Shown piece by piece: positions 39,867 through 50,113 of a stretch of DNA of 64,000 nt; position 1 is the first letter of the stretch; each line of letters opens with the position of its first letter. Source of the stretch: Pseudomonas guangdongensis (GTDB taxonomy: Bacteria > Pseudomonadota > Gammaproteobacteria > Pseudomonadales > Pseudomonadaceae); NCBI RefSeq assembly GCF_900105885.1, contig NZ_LT629780.1, positions 2,418,001-2,482,000 of the forward strand, in the 5' to 3' direction. The position numbers and the translations under genes were made by a program. A model generated the notes under the pieces. The model had not been told where the DNA came from and searched no databases. It saw nothing but the letters and a program-made list of their open reading frames with translations.

Positions 39867-41051
39867 ATGAACAAGAACAAAGCCTGCTACTCCCTTCTGG
39901 CGGCTGCCACCGCCCTGGCATTCAGCCTGCCGGCTGCTGCCGAAATCGTTCTGTACGACAAGGATGGCACCACTTTCTCCACCGATGGCTACTTCAACGC
40001 CTTCTACGTCAACAGCGACGTGGATCGCGCCGGCGAGCAGTTCGATCGCAAGCAGTCGCGGGTCAAGATGGGCTTCCTGCCCAACTACATCGGCTTCAAC
40101 TTCGGCAAGCAGGTCGACGACATCAAGCTCGGCGGCCGCTCCTCGTTCTGGGTGACCATCAACGACAGCGAGCAGAACGGCACCGGTACCGCCATCGACG
40201 TGCGTCAGTTCTACGCCACCGCCAGCAACGACCAGTGGGGCGAGGTGCTGTTCGGCAAGGACTTCGGCCTGTTCGCCCGCTCCAACATCCTGCTCGACGA
40301 ACTGCTGGCCGGTTACGGCCAGGTCAGCGACACCCTTGTGCTGGTCGATGGCGGCGGCGTGTCCTTCGGCAACATCGGCACCGGCTACCCGTATCCGTTC
40401 CCGACCTCGCAGATCACCTGGCGCTCGCCGGACATGAGCGGCCTGCGCATCGCCGCCGGCATCATGGACCCGGTCGATACCAACGACAGCAGCTCGACCG
40501 GCAAGGCCTATCAGGAAAACCCGCGCTTCGAGACCGAAATCACCTACCAGTTCGAGGTGGGCGGCGCGCAGATCTACTCCTGGCTCAACGCCATGCAGCA
40601 GACTTCGGAGAACACCGACAGCAGCGTCGAGGACGTCGACTCCAGCGGCATCGGCTACGGCGTGCAGGCCAGGATGGGCGGCCTGAGCCTGACCGCCTCG
40701 GGCTTCCAGGCCGAGGGCATCAACCCGTTCTTCACCAACAACCTGACCGAGCCGACCCTGCGCGAAGTCGACAGCGACGGCTATCTGCTGCAGGGCTCCT
40801 ACCGCTTCGGCAAGAACCGCATCGCCCTGTCCTACGGCAAGACCAAGGATGACGGCAACGGTCAGGTGGCCGTCGGACGTCCCAGCCTGGCTGCCGACTA
40901 CGAAACCCGTGGCGTCGCCTACTTCCGCGACATCAACGACAACCTCAAGCTGGTCGCCGAGCTGAACCAGTTCGAGATCGACGGCAAGAACAACCCCGCC
41001 CTCGACGAGGACACCCGCACCTTCGCCGTGGGTGCGGTGCTGGCCTTCTGA
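39867..41051 (+). CDS. Outer-membrane porin (gammaproteobacterial porin-like)
   Basis: 394 residues with a signal peptide (MNKNKACYSLLAAATALAF..., cleavage after PAAA) and a beta-barrel pattern of alternating residues ending in the outer-membrane signature phenylalanine (VGAVLAF). Typical porin loops, such as DVRQFYATASNDQWGEVLFGKDFGLFAR, are present. ATG 39867 is preceded by GCGGAGAC. Substrate unknown; the location between PQQ genes suggests uptake of alcohols or a carbon source of this pathway, as inference. A strong hairpin follows the stop. Confidence 0.88.
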   Translation: MNKNKACYSLLAAATALAFSLPAAAEIVLYDKDGTTFSTDGYFNAFYVNSDVDRAGEQFDRKQSRVKMGFLPNYIGFNFGKQVDDIKLGGRSSFWVTINDSEQNGTGTAIDVRQFYATASNDQWGEVLFGKDFGLFARSNILLDELLAGYGQVSDTLVLVDGGGVSFGNIGTGYPYPFPTSQITWRSPDMSGLRIAAGIMDPVDTNDSSSTGKAYQENPRFETEITYQFEVGGAQIYSWLNAMQQTSENTDSSVEDVDSSGIGYGVQARMGGLSLTASGFQAEGINPFFTNNLTEPTLREVDSDGYLLQGSYRFGKNRIALSYGKTKDDGNGQVAVGRPSLAADYETRGVAYFRDINDNLKLVAELNQFEIDGKNNPALDEDTRTFAVGAVLAF

Positions 41052-41110
41052 GGTCGTGCGCGGGCCGGAGCCCGACTCCGCCCGCGCCCGCCCGAACTCC
41101 TGTCGACTGC

Positions 41111-41142
41111 CGAAGAGGAAAGCCGCAAGGCTTTCCTCTTCG
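41111..41142. terminator. Hairpin terminator after the porin
   Basis: Perfect 14-bp stem CGAAGAGGAAAGCC / GGCTTTCCTCTTCG with a GCAA tetraloop, 59 bases after the porin stop. There is only a weak T-run behind it. Confidence 0.75.
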
Positions 41143-41202
41143 TGCTTGTGGGTGCCCGGTTGGCGGGGCGGGATCGCCGCGACCAAAGAAGGGGCGCGGC
41201 CA

Positions 41203-41215
41203 GTACCCAAGTAGC
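41203..41215. promoter_or_regulatory. nosP: TACCAAAGTAG-type site upstream of nosP (site C)
   Basis: GTACCCAAGTAGC, 67 bases before the nosP start. The hexamer TAGAAT (41240-41245) lies 31 bases from the centre of the site and would serve as -10. Confidence 0.5.
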
Positions 41216-41281
41216 ATTAGCCCGCCGCCCGCGCCTTTCTAGAATGCGCCTGTCTGTCTGTTCTACCGGCCCGGAGGCGAC

Positions 41282-42445
41282 GTGGAAGAAGATCTGAACG
41301 ACGTCGTCCGCATGGCCCTGTCCGAATCCAGCGATGCGGAAAGCGTGGCCCAGGACCTGGCCCGCCAACTGATGCACCCGCACCTGGGCTGCGTGCTGTT
41401 CTTCTGCAGCGCCGAATACGACCTGCCGGCGCTGGCCGCCGCGCTGGAGCAGTACTTCGGCGGCGTGCGCCTGGTCGGCTGCACCACCGCCGGCGAGATC
41501 ACCCCGCAGGGCTACGGGCGCGGCTGCGTCAGCGCGGTCGGCTTCGATCATCGCAGCTTCTCCATCGCCGCCGCGCGCATCGACGCGCTGGACAGCTTCA
41601 GCCTGCTCGACGCCCAGCAGGTGGTCGCCCAGCTGGCCGAGGAATGCCGCGGCAGCAGCCGCGAGCCGATCACCGGGCACAGCTTCGCCCTGACCCTGCT
41701 CGACGGCCTGTCCAGCCGCGAGGAGCTGGTGCTCTCCGCGCTCAACGCCGCCTTCGGCCGCATCCCGCACTTCGGCGGCTCGGCCGGCGACGACAACCAC
41801 CTGACCCGCACCCACGTCTACCACGACGGCCGCTTCCACACCGGCGCCGCAGTGGTGGTGCTGGTGCACACCGCGCTGGACTTCGAGGTGTTCACCACCC
41901 ACCACATCCAGCCGCGCGACGAGAAGCTGGTGGTCACCGCCGCCGACCCGGCCAGCCGCACGGTGTTCGAGCTGAACGCCGAGCCGGCGGCGCTGGAGTA
42001 CGCGCGCCTGCTCGGCCTCGACCCGCAGCAGCTCGACCTCAAGACCTTCGCCCTGCACCCGCTGGCGGTGCGTCTCGGCGGGCAGTACTACATGCGCTCG
42101 ATCCAGCGGGTCAATCCCGACCTCAGCCTGACCTTCTACTGTGCGGTGGAGAACGGCATCGTCCTTACCGCCATGCAGCCCGGGCCGCTGCTGCCCAACT
42201 TGCAGGCACTGTTCGACGGCCTCGAACAGCGCCTCGGCCCGCTGCTGCTGACCATCGGGTGCGACTGCTTCCTGCGCCGCATGGAGGTGGAAGCGCGCGG
42301 CCTGGTGGCTGACACCGCCGGCCTGCTGGTCCGCCACCGCGTGATCGGCTTCAACACCTACGGGGAGCAGTTCAATGGCATGCACATCAACCAGACCTTC
42401 ACCGGCGTCGCCATCGGCCGACCCGGACGGGGCCTGTGCCGCTGA
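41282..42445 (+). CDS. nosP: FIST-domain sensor protein, NosP-like
   Basis: 387 residues comprising FIST_N (about 35-225) and FIST_C (about 230-370) domains, a soluble ligand-binding module. In P. aeruginosa the homologous gene next to the hybrid kinase NahK encodes NosP, a haem protein that senses nitric oxide and inhibits NahK. The same pairing is found here: the kinase gene starts 71 bases before this stop, so the two are tightly coupled. The start is GTG 41282 with GGAGG seven bases ahead. Haem ligation cannot be verified by eye. The upstream site with TACCCAAGTAG suggests control together with the alcohol-oxidation genes. Confidence 0.82.
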   Translation: MEEDLNDVVRMALSESSDAESVAQDLARQLMHPHLGCVLFFCSAEYDLPALAAALEQYFGGVRLVGCTTAGEITPQGYGRGCVSAVGFDHRSFSIAAARIDALDSFSLLDAQQVVAQLAEECRGSSREPITGHSFALTLLDGLSSREELVLSALNAAFGRIPHFGGSAGDDNHLTRTHVYHDGRFHTGAAVVVLVHTALDFEVFTTHHIQPRDEKLVVTAADPASRTVFELNAEPAALEYARLLGLDPQQLDLKTFALHPLAVRLGGQYYMRSIQRVNPDLSLTFYCAVENGIVLTAMQPGPLLPNLQALFDGLEQRLGPLLLTIGCDCFLRRMEVEARGLVADTAGLLVRHRVIGFNTYGEQFNGMHINQTFTGVAIGRPGRGLCR

Positions 42446-45014
42446 GCTGCGCGTCCGGCTCGCCGAGCTGGAGGCGCGCAACCTCAAGCTGGAACGGATC
42501 AACGCCGCACTGATCGAGCGCGTCGAGTCCGCCGGTCCGCAGGGCGCCGACGCCTACGCCGCCTTCCAGCACTCGGTGGTGCTCGCCGAGCAGGTGCGCG
42601 AGCGCACCGACGCGCTGAACCGGGCGATGACCGAGCTGCAGACCAGCAATGCGCTGCTCAGCGAGGCGCGCGGCCGCGCCGAGACCGCCCACCAGCACCT
42701 GATCGACGCCATCGAGAGCATCTCCGACGCCTTCGTGCTGTTCGACGCCGAGCAGCGCATCCTGCTGTTCAACCGCCGCTTCCAGTCCCTCTGGGGCGAT
42801 CTGCAGAGCCGCATCCGCCGCGGCATGCGCCTGACCGAGGTCAAGCGCCTGGCGATCAGTTCCGGGCTGGTGGTCGAGGAACACGGCGGCGCCGAGCAGG
42901 AGCGCACCCTCTATCGTCTGCACGATGGCCGCTGGGTGCAGGTCAGCGAGCGGCCGACCCGCGAGGGCGGCCTGGTGATCCTCTACACCGACATCACCGA
43001 GGTGAAGGTCAATGAGACCGCGCGCCGCGAACAGGCGGTGGCGCAGAAGTCGCGCCTGCTGCAGCGGACCATGGACAACCTGTCCCAGGGCGTCGCGGTG
43101 ATCAACGCCGAGGGCGAGCTGGAGCTGTGGAACGGCCGCTTCCTTGAACTCAGCGGCCTGGCGCCGATCGAGGCGCACCGGCCGTTCGCCGAGGTGATGG
43201 CCGACAGCGAACTGGAGCTGCTCACCCCGGACAGCTGCGATATCAGCGGCCGTCCGCTGCGCGAGCGCGAACAGCGCCTGAGTGACGGTCGCGTGCTCGA
43301 GGTGCGCACCCACCCGATGCCCGCGGGCGGCTACGTCAACACCTACACCGACATCACCGAACGCTACCGCTACGCCGAGACCCTGCGCGAGAGCGAACGC
43401 TGGGTGCGCCTGATCACCGACCAGGTGCCGGCGCTGATCGCCTACATCAGCGGCGATCTCACCTACGAGTTCACCAACCGCGTCTACGACGAGTGGTACA
43501 GCTGGCCACGCGGCGCCATGCTCGGCCAGAGCATCCATGCGGTGCACAGCGAGGAGCACTGCCGGCTGCTCGAACCGTACATCGCACGCGCCTTCGCCGG
43601 CGAGAACGTCACCTTCGAGGTCGCCGAGCGCAACCAGGCTGGCCAGGAGCGCTACATGCTGCGTTCCTACGTGCCCAACCGCCAGCCGGGCGGCGAGGTG
43701 CTCGGCATCTTCGTGCTGATCCGCGACATCACCGAACGCCGGCGCACCGCCGAGGCCCTGCACCAGGCCTACCAGAACCTCGAGCGCCGGGTGCGCGAGC
43801 GCACCGCCGAACTGACCGCGGTGAACAGCCAGCTGCGCGAGGAGATCGACGAGCGCGCCCGCGCCGAGGCGCGCCTGCGCGAGGCCAAGCGCGAGGCCGA
43901 ACAGGCCAACCTGTCGAAGACCAAGTTCCTTGCCGCGGTCAGCCACGACCTGCTGCAACCGCTCAACGCCGCGCGACTGTTCACCAGCGCGCTGCTCGAA
44001 CAGCCGGTGCCGGCGCCCAGCGCCGGGCTGATCCGCAACGTCAGCAACTCGCTGGAGGACGTGGAAAGCCTGCTCGGCACCCTGGTCGACGTGTCCAAGC
44101 TGGATGCGGGGGTGATCAAGCCCGACGTCGGCGCCTTCGCCATCGCCGACCTGCTCGACAACCTCGCCGCCGAATACCACCAGATCGCCGCCAGCGAAGG
44201 GCTGACCCTCGACTTCGTGCCCAGCTCGGCGCTGGTCAAGAGCGACACCCAGCTGCTGGCGCGGGTGCTGCGCAACTTCCTCAGCAACGCCATCCGCTAC
44301 ACCGCCAGCGGCCGCGTGCTGCTCGGCTGCCGGCGGCGTCCCGGCGGGCTGTCCATCGAGGTGTGGGACACCGGCGCCGGCATCGCCCCGGACAAGCTCG
44401 GCGAGATCTTCCAGGAGTTCAAGCGCGGCGCCCCGGTGCGCGCCACCCAGGACCGCGGCCTGGGGCTGGGTCTGGCCATCGTCGAGAAGATCGTGCGCAT
44501 GCTCGGCCACCGCATCCGCGTGTATTCGCGCGAGGGCATCGGCTCCTGCTTCGCCGTCGAGGTGCCCTACGCGCGCAGCGTGGCGCGCCCGCGCGAGCAG
44601 AGCGAACTGCCGGCGCCGCCCGGCGAACACCTGCAGGGCGCGCGGGTCTGGGTGGTCGACAACGACGCGGCGATCTGCGCCGGCATGCGCACCCTGCTGG
44701 AAGGCTGGGGCTGCCAGGTGGTCACCGCGCTGTCCGGCGACGACCTCGCCCGCCAGGTCGACACCGTGCAGGGCGAGGCCGACATTCTGCTCGTCGACTA
44801 CCACCTCGACAACGGCCACACCGGCGCCGAACTGGTCGAGGAACTCAACGCCCGGCGCAGCGCGCCGCTGCCGGTGCTGATGATCACCGCCAACTACAGC
44901 AACGACCTCAAGCTGCAGATGCGCGAACTCGGCCAGGTGCTGATGCACAAGCCGGTGCGGCCGATGAAGCTGAAGACGGCGATGAGCCATCTGCTGGAGC
45001 GCAGTCGCTGCTGA
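42375..45014 (+). CDS. nahK: PAS-domain hybrid histidine kinase, NahK-like
   Basis: 879 residues, no membrane segment. A short coiled coil, then three PAS domains (about 90-215, 225-330 and 340-460), a second coiled coil, HisKA with the phosphorylated histidine in AVSHDLLQPLNAA (about residue 523), HATPase_c with DTGAGIAPDKLGEIF (about 665) and a C-terminal receiver with ILLVDYHLDNGHTG (phospho-Asp about 808) and the conserved Lys in LMHKPVRP. NahK-type kinases feed the HptB pathway and, as ErcS', the ethanol-oxidation regulatory chain. The long overlap with nosP implies coupled production. Confidence 0.85.
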   Translation: MACTSTRPSPASPSADPDGACAAELRVRLAELEARNLKLERINAALIERVESAGPQGADAYAAFQHSVVLAEQVRERTDALNRAMTELQTSNALLSEARGRAETAHQHLIDAIESISDAFVLFDAEQRILLFNRRFQSLWGDLQSRIRRGMRLTEVKRLAISSGLVVEEHGGAEQERTLYRLHDGRWVQVSERPTREGGLVILYTDITEVKVNETARREQAVAQKSRLLQRTMDNLSQGVAVINAEGELELWNGRFLELSGLAPIEAHRPFAEVMADSELELLTPDSCDISGRPLREREQRLSDGRVLEVRTHPMPAGGYVNTYTDITERYRYAETLRESERWVRLITDQVPALIAYISGDLTYEFTNRVYDEWYSWPRGAMLGQSIHAVHSEEHCRLLEPYIARAFAGENVTFEVAERNQAGQERYMLRSYVPNRQPGGEVLGIFVLIRDITERRRTAEALHQAYQNLERRVRERTAELTAVNSQLREEIDERARAEARLREAKREAEQANLSKTKFLAAVSHDLLQPLNAARLFTSALLEQPVPAPSAGLIRNVSNSLEDVESLLGTLVDVSKLDAGVIKPDVGAFAIADLLDNLAAEYHQIAASEGLTLDFVPSSALVKSDTQLLARVLRNFLSNAIRYTASGRVLLGCRRRPGGLSIEVWDTGAGIAPDKLGEIFQEFKRGAPVRATQDRGLGLGLAIVEKIVRMLGHRIRVYSREGIGSCFAVEVPYARSVARPREQSELPAPPGEHLQGARVWVVDNDAAICAGMRTLLEGWGCQVVTALSGDDLARQVDTVQGEADILLVDYHLDNGHTGAELVEELNARRSAPLPVLMITANYSNDLKLQMRELGQVLMHKPVRPMKLKTAMSHLLERSRC

Positions 45015-45108
45015 GGCGGCGGGCTGGATAAGCGCGCTGCCGCCTATTCACCCTGGCGCTGCGGCTCGACAGCAGGCATTTCCCGAGAGCGAGACGAGGA
45101 GTCGAGCG

Positions 45109-46119
45109 ATGCAAGGCAAGGCAATCCATGTTCAGGCGGGCGGCGGTTACGAGCGGGTGCTGGTCGGCCAGTCGCAGGCCGCCGCGCCGCGGGCGGGCGA
45201 GATCAGCGTGCGGCTGCACGCCAGTTCGCTCAACTATCACGACTTCGCGGTGGTCAGCGGCATGTGGGGGCCGAGCGAGCCGCGCATCCCGATGGCCGAC
45301 GGCGCCGGCGAGGTGATCGCGGTGGGCGAGGGCGTCGAGGAGTTCGCCGTCGGCGATGCGGTGGTCAGTACCTTCTTCCCCACCTGGCTGGCCGGCGAGC
45401 CGCAGGTTGAGGGCTTCGCCACGGTGCCGGGCGATGGCGTCGACGGTTATGCCCGCGAGTTCGTCACCGCTGCGGCGAGCGCCTTCACCCGTGCGCCGCG
45501 CGGCTGGAGCCATGCCGAGGCGGCGACCCTGACCACCGCGGGGCTGACCGCCTGGCGCGCGCTGATGGCTGACGGCGGCCTGAAGCCGGGCGATAGCGTG
45601 CTGGTGCAGGGCAGCGGTGGGGTCTCGGTGTTCGCCCTGCAGTTCGCCCGCCTGGCCGGTGCCACGGTGATCGCCACCTCGTCCTGCGACGCCAAGCTGG
45701 AGCGCCTGCGGGCGTTGGGCGCTGGCGCGACCATCAATTACCGCCGCACGCCGGAGTGGGGCGCGCGGGTGCACGAGCTGACCGGCGGGCGCGGCGTCGA
45801 TCATGTCATCGAAGTCGGCGGGCCGGGCACCCTGGCGCAGTCGATGGAGGCGGTACGGGTCGGCGGGCACATTTCGCTGATCGGCATTCTCACCGGTCTG
45901 GGCGGCGAGCTGCCGATCATCCCGGCACTGCTCAAGCAGATCCGCCTGCAGGGTGTGCTGGTCGGCAGCCGTGCGCAGCAGCAGGACATGATTCGCGCCA
46001 TCGAGGCCAGCGGCCTGCGTCCGCAGATCGACCGCCGCTTCGCGCTGGAAGAGATCGTCGCGGCTTTCCGCTATCAGGAAAGCAACCGCCACTTCGGCAA
46101 GATCTGCCTGGAGTTCTGA
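45109..46119 (+). CDS. Zinc-less MDR family NAD(P)H:quinone oxidoreductase-like protein
   Basis: 336 residues of the medium-chain dehydrogenase/reductase superfamily: an N-terminal GroES-like domain (SSLNYHDFAVVSGMWG, FPTW loop) and a Rossmann domain with VLVQGSGGVSVFALQFARLAGA as nucleotide-binding motif. The zinc-ligand cysteines of classical alcohol dehydrogenases are absent. The product is probably an NADPH-dependent reductase of quinones or enals. It follows nahK by 94 bases and is convergent with erbR. Confidence 0.85.
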   Translation: MQGKAIHVQAGGGYERVLVGQSQAAAPRAGEISVRLHASSLNYHDFAVVSGMWGPSEPRIPMADGAGEVIAVGEGVEEFAVGDAVVSTFFPTWLAGEPQVEGFATVPGDGVDGYAREFVTAAASAFTRAPRGWSHAEAATLTTAGLTAWRALMADGGLKPGDSVLVQGSGGVSVFALQFARLAGATVIATSSCDAKLERLRALGAGATINYRRTPEWGARVHELTGGRGVDHVIEVGGPGTLAQSMEAVRVGGHISLIGILTGLGGELPIIPALLKQIRLQGVLVGSRAQQQDMIRAIEASGLRPQIDRRFALEEIVAAFRYQESNRHFGKICLEF

Positions 46120-46154
46120 GGTGGTGCGGCCCGTTGCGACGAGCCGCACCACCT
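46119..46154. terminator. Bidirectional terminator between convergent genes
   Basis: AGGTGGTGCGGC / GCCGCACCACCT, a 12-bp perfect stem with a 12-base loop, placed between the stop of the MDR oxidoreductase (plus) and the end of erbR (minus). Confidence 0.7.
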
Positions 46155-46161
46155 TGTGGGC

Positions 46162-46827
46162 TCAGCGGCGCAGATAGGCGCTGAAGTCGATGTCGCCGGC
46201 GCTGAGGATGGCCTGCACGCGGTTGTGCACGCCGAGCTTGCGCAGGATGGCGGAGACGTGGGCCTTGACCGTGGTCTCGGCGATGTCGAGGTTGTAGGCG
46301 ATCTGCTTGTTGGACTCGCCCTTGGTCATGCGCTCCAGTACCAAGAGCTGCTTGCGGGTCAGCGCCTGCAGCAGTTCCGGCGGGATGCCCGGCTCGTCGT
46401 GGCCGACCCGCCGCGCGCTGGGCTTGCTGGAGCGGATGATCTCCGAGGGTAGGTAGACGTTGCCGTTGAGTATCTGCTCGATGGCCTCGGTCATCTGCGC
46501 GCGCGGCGAGGACTTGGTGATGAAACCGACCGCGCCGTAGGTGATGGCCTGCAGGACGATCTGCTTGTCTTCCTCGGCGGAGACGATCACCACCGGAATG
46601 GTCGGCGCCTCGTTGCGCAGGGTCATCAGGCCGTTGAGGCCGTGCATGCCGGGCATGTTCAGATCGAGCAGGATCAGGTCGAGGTCGTCGTGTTCCTGGG
46701 TCAGGGCCAGGGCGCTGTCGAGGTCGGAGGTTTCCATCACCTCGCAGCCCGCGAAGCCGTCGCTGATGACGTTGTGGATGGCTTCGCGGAACAGCGGGTG
46801 GTCGTCGGCAATCAGGATCTTGTACAT
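46162..46827 (-). CDS. erbR: NarL/LuxR-family response regulator ErbR (AgmR)
   Basis: 221 residues: a receiver domain with the phospho-Asp in [10 protein letters not shown] and the conserved Lys in GFITKSSP, and a C-terminal LuxR-type HTH ([39 protein letters not shown]; split by turns). ErbR/AgmR regulators activate PQQ-dependent ethanol and glycerol oxidation genes in pseudomonads. Start ATG 46827 is used because homology begins [11 protein letters not shown]; the longer frame to 46869 is not needed. It is a candidate binder of the TACCAAAGTAG-type sites found upstream of this gene set. Confidence 0.85.
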   Translation of the reverse strand: MYKILIADDHPLFREAIHNVISDGFAGCEVMETSDLDSALALTQEHDDLDLILLDLNMPGMHGLNGLMTLRNEAPTIPVVIVSAEEDKQIVLQAITYGAVGFITKSSPRAQMTEAIEQILNGNVYLPSEIIRSSKPSARRVGHDEPGIPPELLQALTRKQLLVLERMTKGESNKQIAYNLDIAETTVKAHVSAILRKLGVHNRVQAILSAGDIDFSAYLRR

Positions 46828-46869
46828 GGCCTTCACCAGATTCTTGTCGTTATCGATGGGGTGCGGCAT

Positions 46870-47415
46870 TCAAGGCAGCGGTGCGGGGGTGGCGGCCTGT
46901 AGCGGCAGTCCGGCCTGCTGCCAGGCATCGACGCCGTCACGGTACCAGTACAGCCGGGTATAGCCCAGCGCGGCGGCGCGCTTGCTGGCGTTCCACGACA
47001 GCCAGCAGTCGGACTTGCAGTAGAACACCAGCGCGCGGTCGCGGTCGCCGCCGCTGGCCTGCTTGAGGTAGTGGGCGAAATAGTCCGACCAGCGAGATTC
47101 CAGACGGCCCTCGCCGACGTTGGCCAGCCACAGGCTGCCGGGGATGTTCTGGTGCGGCTCGTCGCTGGCGAACTGGCCGTGCAGCCAGGGGCGGCGGAAC
47201 ACGTCGATCAGCACCGGTTGCTCGGGGCCGTCCAGCAGGCGCTGCAGGGTGGCGGTATCGACGGTCCGAGCACCGTCCACCGTGGCCGGGGTGGGGCTGC
47301 GGTAGCGGTCCAGGCGATAGCCGTCGGTGGAGAACAGCGCATCCTCTCCGGCCTGGGCGGAGAGCAGGCCGCACAGCAGCGGCAGGCAGAGCACGGCAGC
47401 GAGCAGTCGCGACAT
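46870..47415 (-). CDS. PQQ-dependent catabolism-associated CXXCW rhodanese-like protein
   Basis: 181 residues with a signal peptide (MSRLLAAVLCLPLLCGLLSA, cleavage near AQA) and a rhodanese-like fold whose active loop is YCKSDCWLSWNASKRA, the CXXCW motif that defines this family. The family occurs with quinoprotein dehydrogenases and is thought to take part in periplasmic redox or sulfur chemistry there. It is upstream of erbR (42 bases apart), same strand. A TACCAAAGTAG-type site lies 84 bases before its ATG. Confidence 0.88.
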   Translation of the reverse strand: MSRLLAAVLCLPLLCGLLSAQAGEDALFSTDGYRLDRYRSPTPATVDGARTVDTATLQRLLDGPEQPVLIDVFRRPWLHGQFASDEPHQNIPGSLWLANVGEGRLESRWSDYFAHYLKQASGGDRDRALVFYCKSDCWLSWNASKRAAALGYTRLYWYRDGVDAWQQAGLPLQAATPAPLP

Positions 47416-47497
47416 GGCAGGGGTTTCCCTTGTTGTTTGCGACTATTTATCGGCCAGGCGCAGTGCTTTGGGAATTCTACGATGGAGGCGAAAGGCG

Positions 47498-47510
47498 GCA
47501 CCAAAGTAGT
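47498..47510. promoter_or_regulatory. TACCAAAGTAG-type site upstream of the CXXCW gene (site B)
   Basis: GCACCAAAGTAGT on the plus strand. For the minus-strand gene, TAGAAT (plus 47474-47479) lies 25 bases from the site centre and about 60 bases from the start codon, as a -10 candidate. Confidence 0.5.
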
Positions 47511-47544
47511 AATTTTGCGAAAAGTCCGTCATCCATGGCGCGCC

Positions 47545-48332
47545 CTAGGCGTTGCGCCTGAGCGCGGCGTGCTGCGGGTTGAAGGTCAGTACGGCCAGCG
47601 CCGCGCACAGCAGGGTGACGCCCAGGCAGACCAGCAGGGCGGTGACGCTCAGGCGCTGGTAGAGGGCGAAGCGCACCAGCTCCACCGCGTGGCTGAACGG
47701 GTTGAGGGCGCACAGCCAGTACAGCCATTCGCTGGCCTCGCGCATCTTCCATAGCGGATAGAGCGCCGAGGACAGGAAGAACAGCGGGAAGATCACGAAG
47801 TTCATCACCCCGGCGAAGTTCTCCAGCTGGCGGATGCCGTTGGACAGCAGCAGCCCCAGCGCCGCCAGCATCAGCGCGGCGAGCAGCAGCGCCGGCAACG
47901 CGCAGAGCAGGCCCCAGGCCGGCGGCTGCACGCCGTACAGCCAGGCGATGGCGAGGAAGGCGTAGACCTGCAGCAGCGACAGCAGGCTGGTGGCCAGCAG
48001 CTTGGCGGCGAGCAGGAACGGCCGCGGCAGCGGGCTCATCAACAGCACGCGCATGCTGCCCATCTCGCGGTCGTAGACCATCGACAGCGAGCCCTGCATG
48101 CCGTTGAACAGCAGGATCATGCAGGCCAGACCGGGGACGATGTAGGTCTCGTAGGTGATGTAGGTGTCGTAGGGCTCGATGATGGCTATCCCTAACGCAG
48201 CGCGGAAACCGGCGGCGAACACCAAGAGCCACAGCAGCGGGCGCACCAGCGCGCTGAGAAAGCGCGAGCGCTGCTGGACGAAGCGCAGCCATTCGCGTAG
48301 GACGATGCCGCGCAGGCATTCCAGGTAAGCGG

Positions 48333-48336
<4 letters not shown>
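47545..48336 (-). CDS. ABC-2 type permease, PQQ-dependent alcohol oxidation system (PedC-like)
   Basis: 263 residues with six hydrophobic segments and the ABC-2 permease signature (AGVMNFVIFPLFFLSSALYPL...LNPFSHAVELVRF). It is the membrane part of an exporter-type ABC transporter encoded with the ATPase, propeller and binding proteins upstream. Homologues are named PedC in P. putida alcohol clusters. ATG 48336 overlaps the ATPase stop by four bases (ATGA). The transported compound is unknown. Confidence 0.88.
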
Positions 48337-49051
<715 letters not shown>

Positions 49052-49055
<4 letters not shown>

Positions 49056-50023
49056 GGCGTCACCACCACGCCCCACGGGTAGCGGCCGACCTTGATCGAC
49101 TTGGTGACCTTGAGGCTGGCCAGGTCGATCACCGAGACGTCGCCGCTGACGCCGTTGGTGGTCAGCAGCTGCTGCTCGCCGGGGGTGAAGGCCATGTGCC
49201 AGACGCGGCGGCCGACCAGCAGGTAGTCGAGCACCTCGTAGGTTTTGGCATCGACCACCGCCACGTGGTTGGCCGGGCCGAGGGCGACGAAGGCGTACTT
49301 GCCGTCGCTGCTCAGCTTGACGCCGACCGGCTGCACCTTGTCCGGGTGCACGCCCTTGATCGCGAAGTTGAGCACCTTGACCGGCTGGCGGCTGGCGACG
49401 TCGATCACCGTGACGGTGCCGCCGATCTCCGCCGAGGCCCACAGCAGCTTGCCGTCCTGGCTGAACTCGACGTGGCGCGGGCGCTGGTCGACCTGGGTGT
49501 TGTCGACCAGCTCGTGGGTGGCGGTGTCGATCCAGTGCAGCATGCTGGTGGTTTCGCTGGTGTTCACCGCCCATTTGCCGTCCGGGCTGACCGCCATGCC
49601 TTCCGGCTCGACGCCGACGTCGATCTGCGCCAGCACCTGCTCGCTGTCGACGTCGACCACGGTGACCAGCGCGTCGTCCTCGTTGGAGATGTACAGCCAC
49701 TTGTCGTTGGGGTGCAGGGCGAACTGCTCGGGGTCGGCGCCGGAGGGCAGCTCCTTGACGATCTTGCGGGTGGCCAGATCCATCACCTGCACGCGGTCGG
49801 AGTCGCTGGCGCAGATGTACAGCAGCTTGTTGTCGCTGGACAGGGTCAGGCCGCGCGGGCGCATGCCGACCTCCAGCGTTTCCACCGTTTCCAGCTTGTC
49901 GAGGTCGATCACGCTGAGGGTGTTGTCCTTCTCGTTGGACACATAGGCGGTGGCGGCCAGCAGCGGGCCGGCGGCGCCCAGCAGCGGCGCGGCGATCAGG
50001 GTGGCGAGCAGGGTCTTGTGCAT
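49052..50023 (-). CDS. YVTN-type beta-propeller protein associated with PQQ-dependent catabolism
   Basis: 323 residues. The signal peptide is MHKTLLATLIAAPLLGAAGP..., followed by repeated propeller blades (AYVSNEKDNTLSVIDLDKLE, LLYICASDSDRVQVMDLATR, and so on; each about 42 residues). This periplasmic family accompanies the ABC transporter of quinoprotein alcohol oxidation clusters; its role is unknown, perhaps as a scaffold. First gene after the substrate-binding protein in a same-strand run of five coupled genes. Confidence 0.87.
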
Positions 50024-50113
50024 GGTGGGCCTCTTGTTGTGGTTGTCGGGCGGTTCATGGGTGCGCGCGGCGCACCCTGCAAGGCCGCAGTCGCAGGTAT
50101 GGGCGGGCTGGCT

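Noticed and set aside
37827..41210. 1127-codon minus-strand open frame across pqqF and the porin
   Set aside because: Shadow of two well-supported plus-strand genes in high-GC DNA; composition is Arg/Gly/Ala-rich without motifs.
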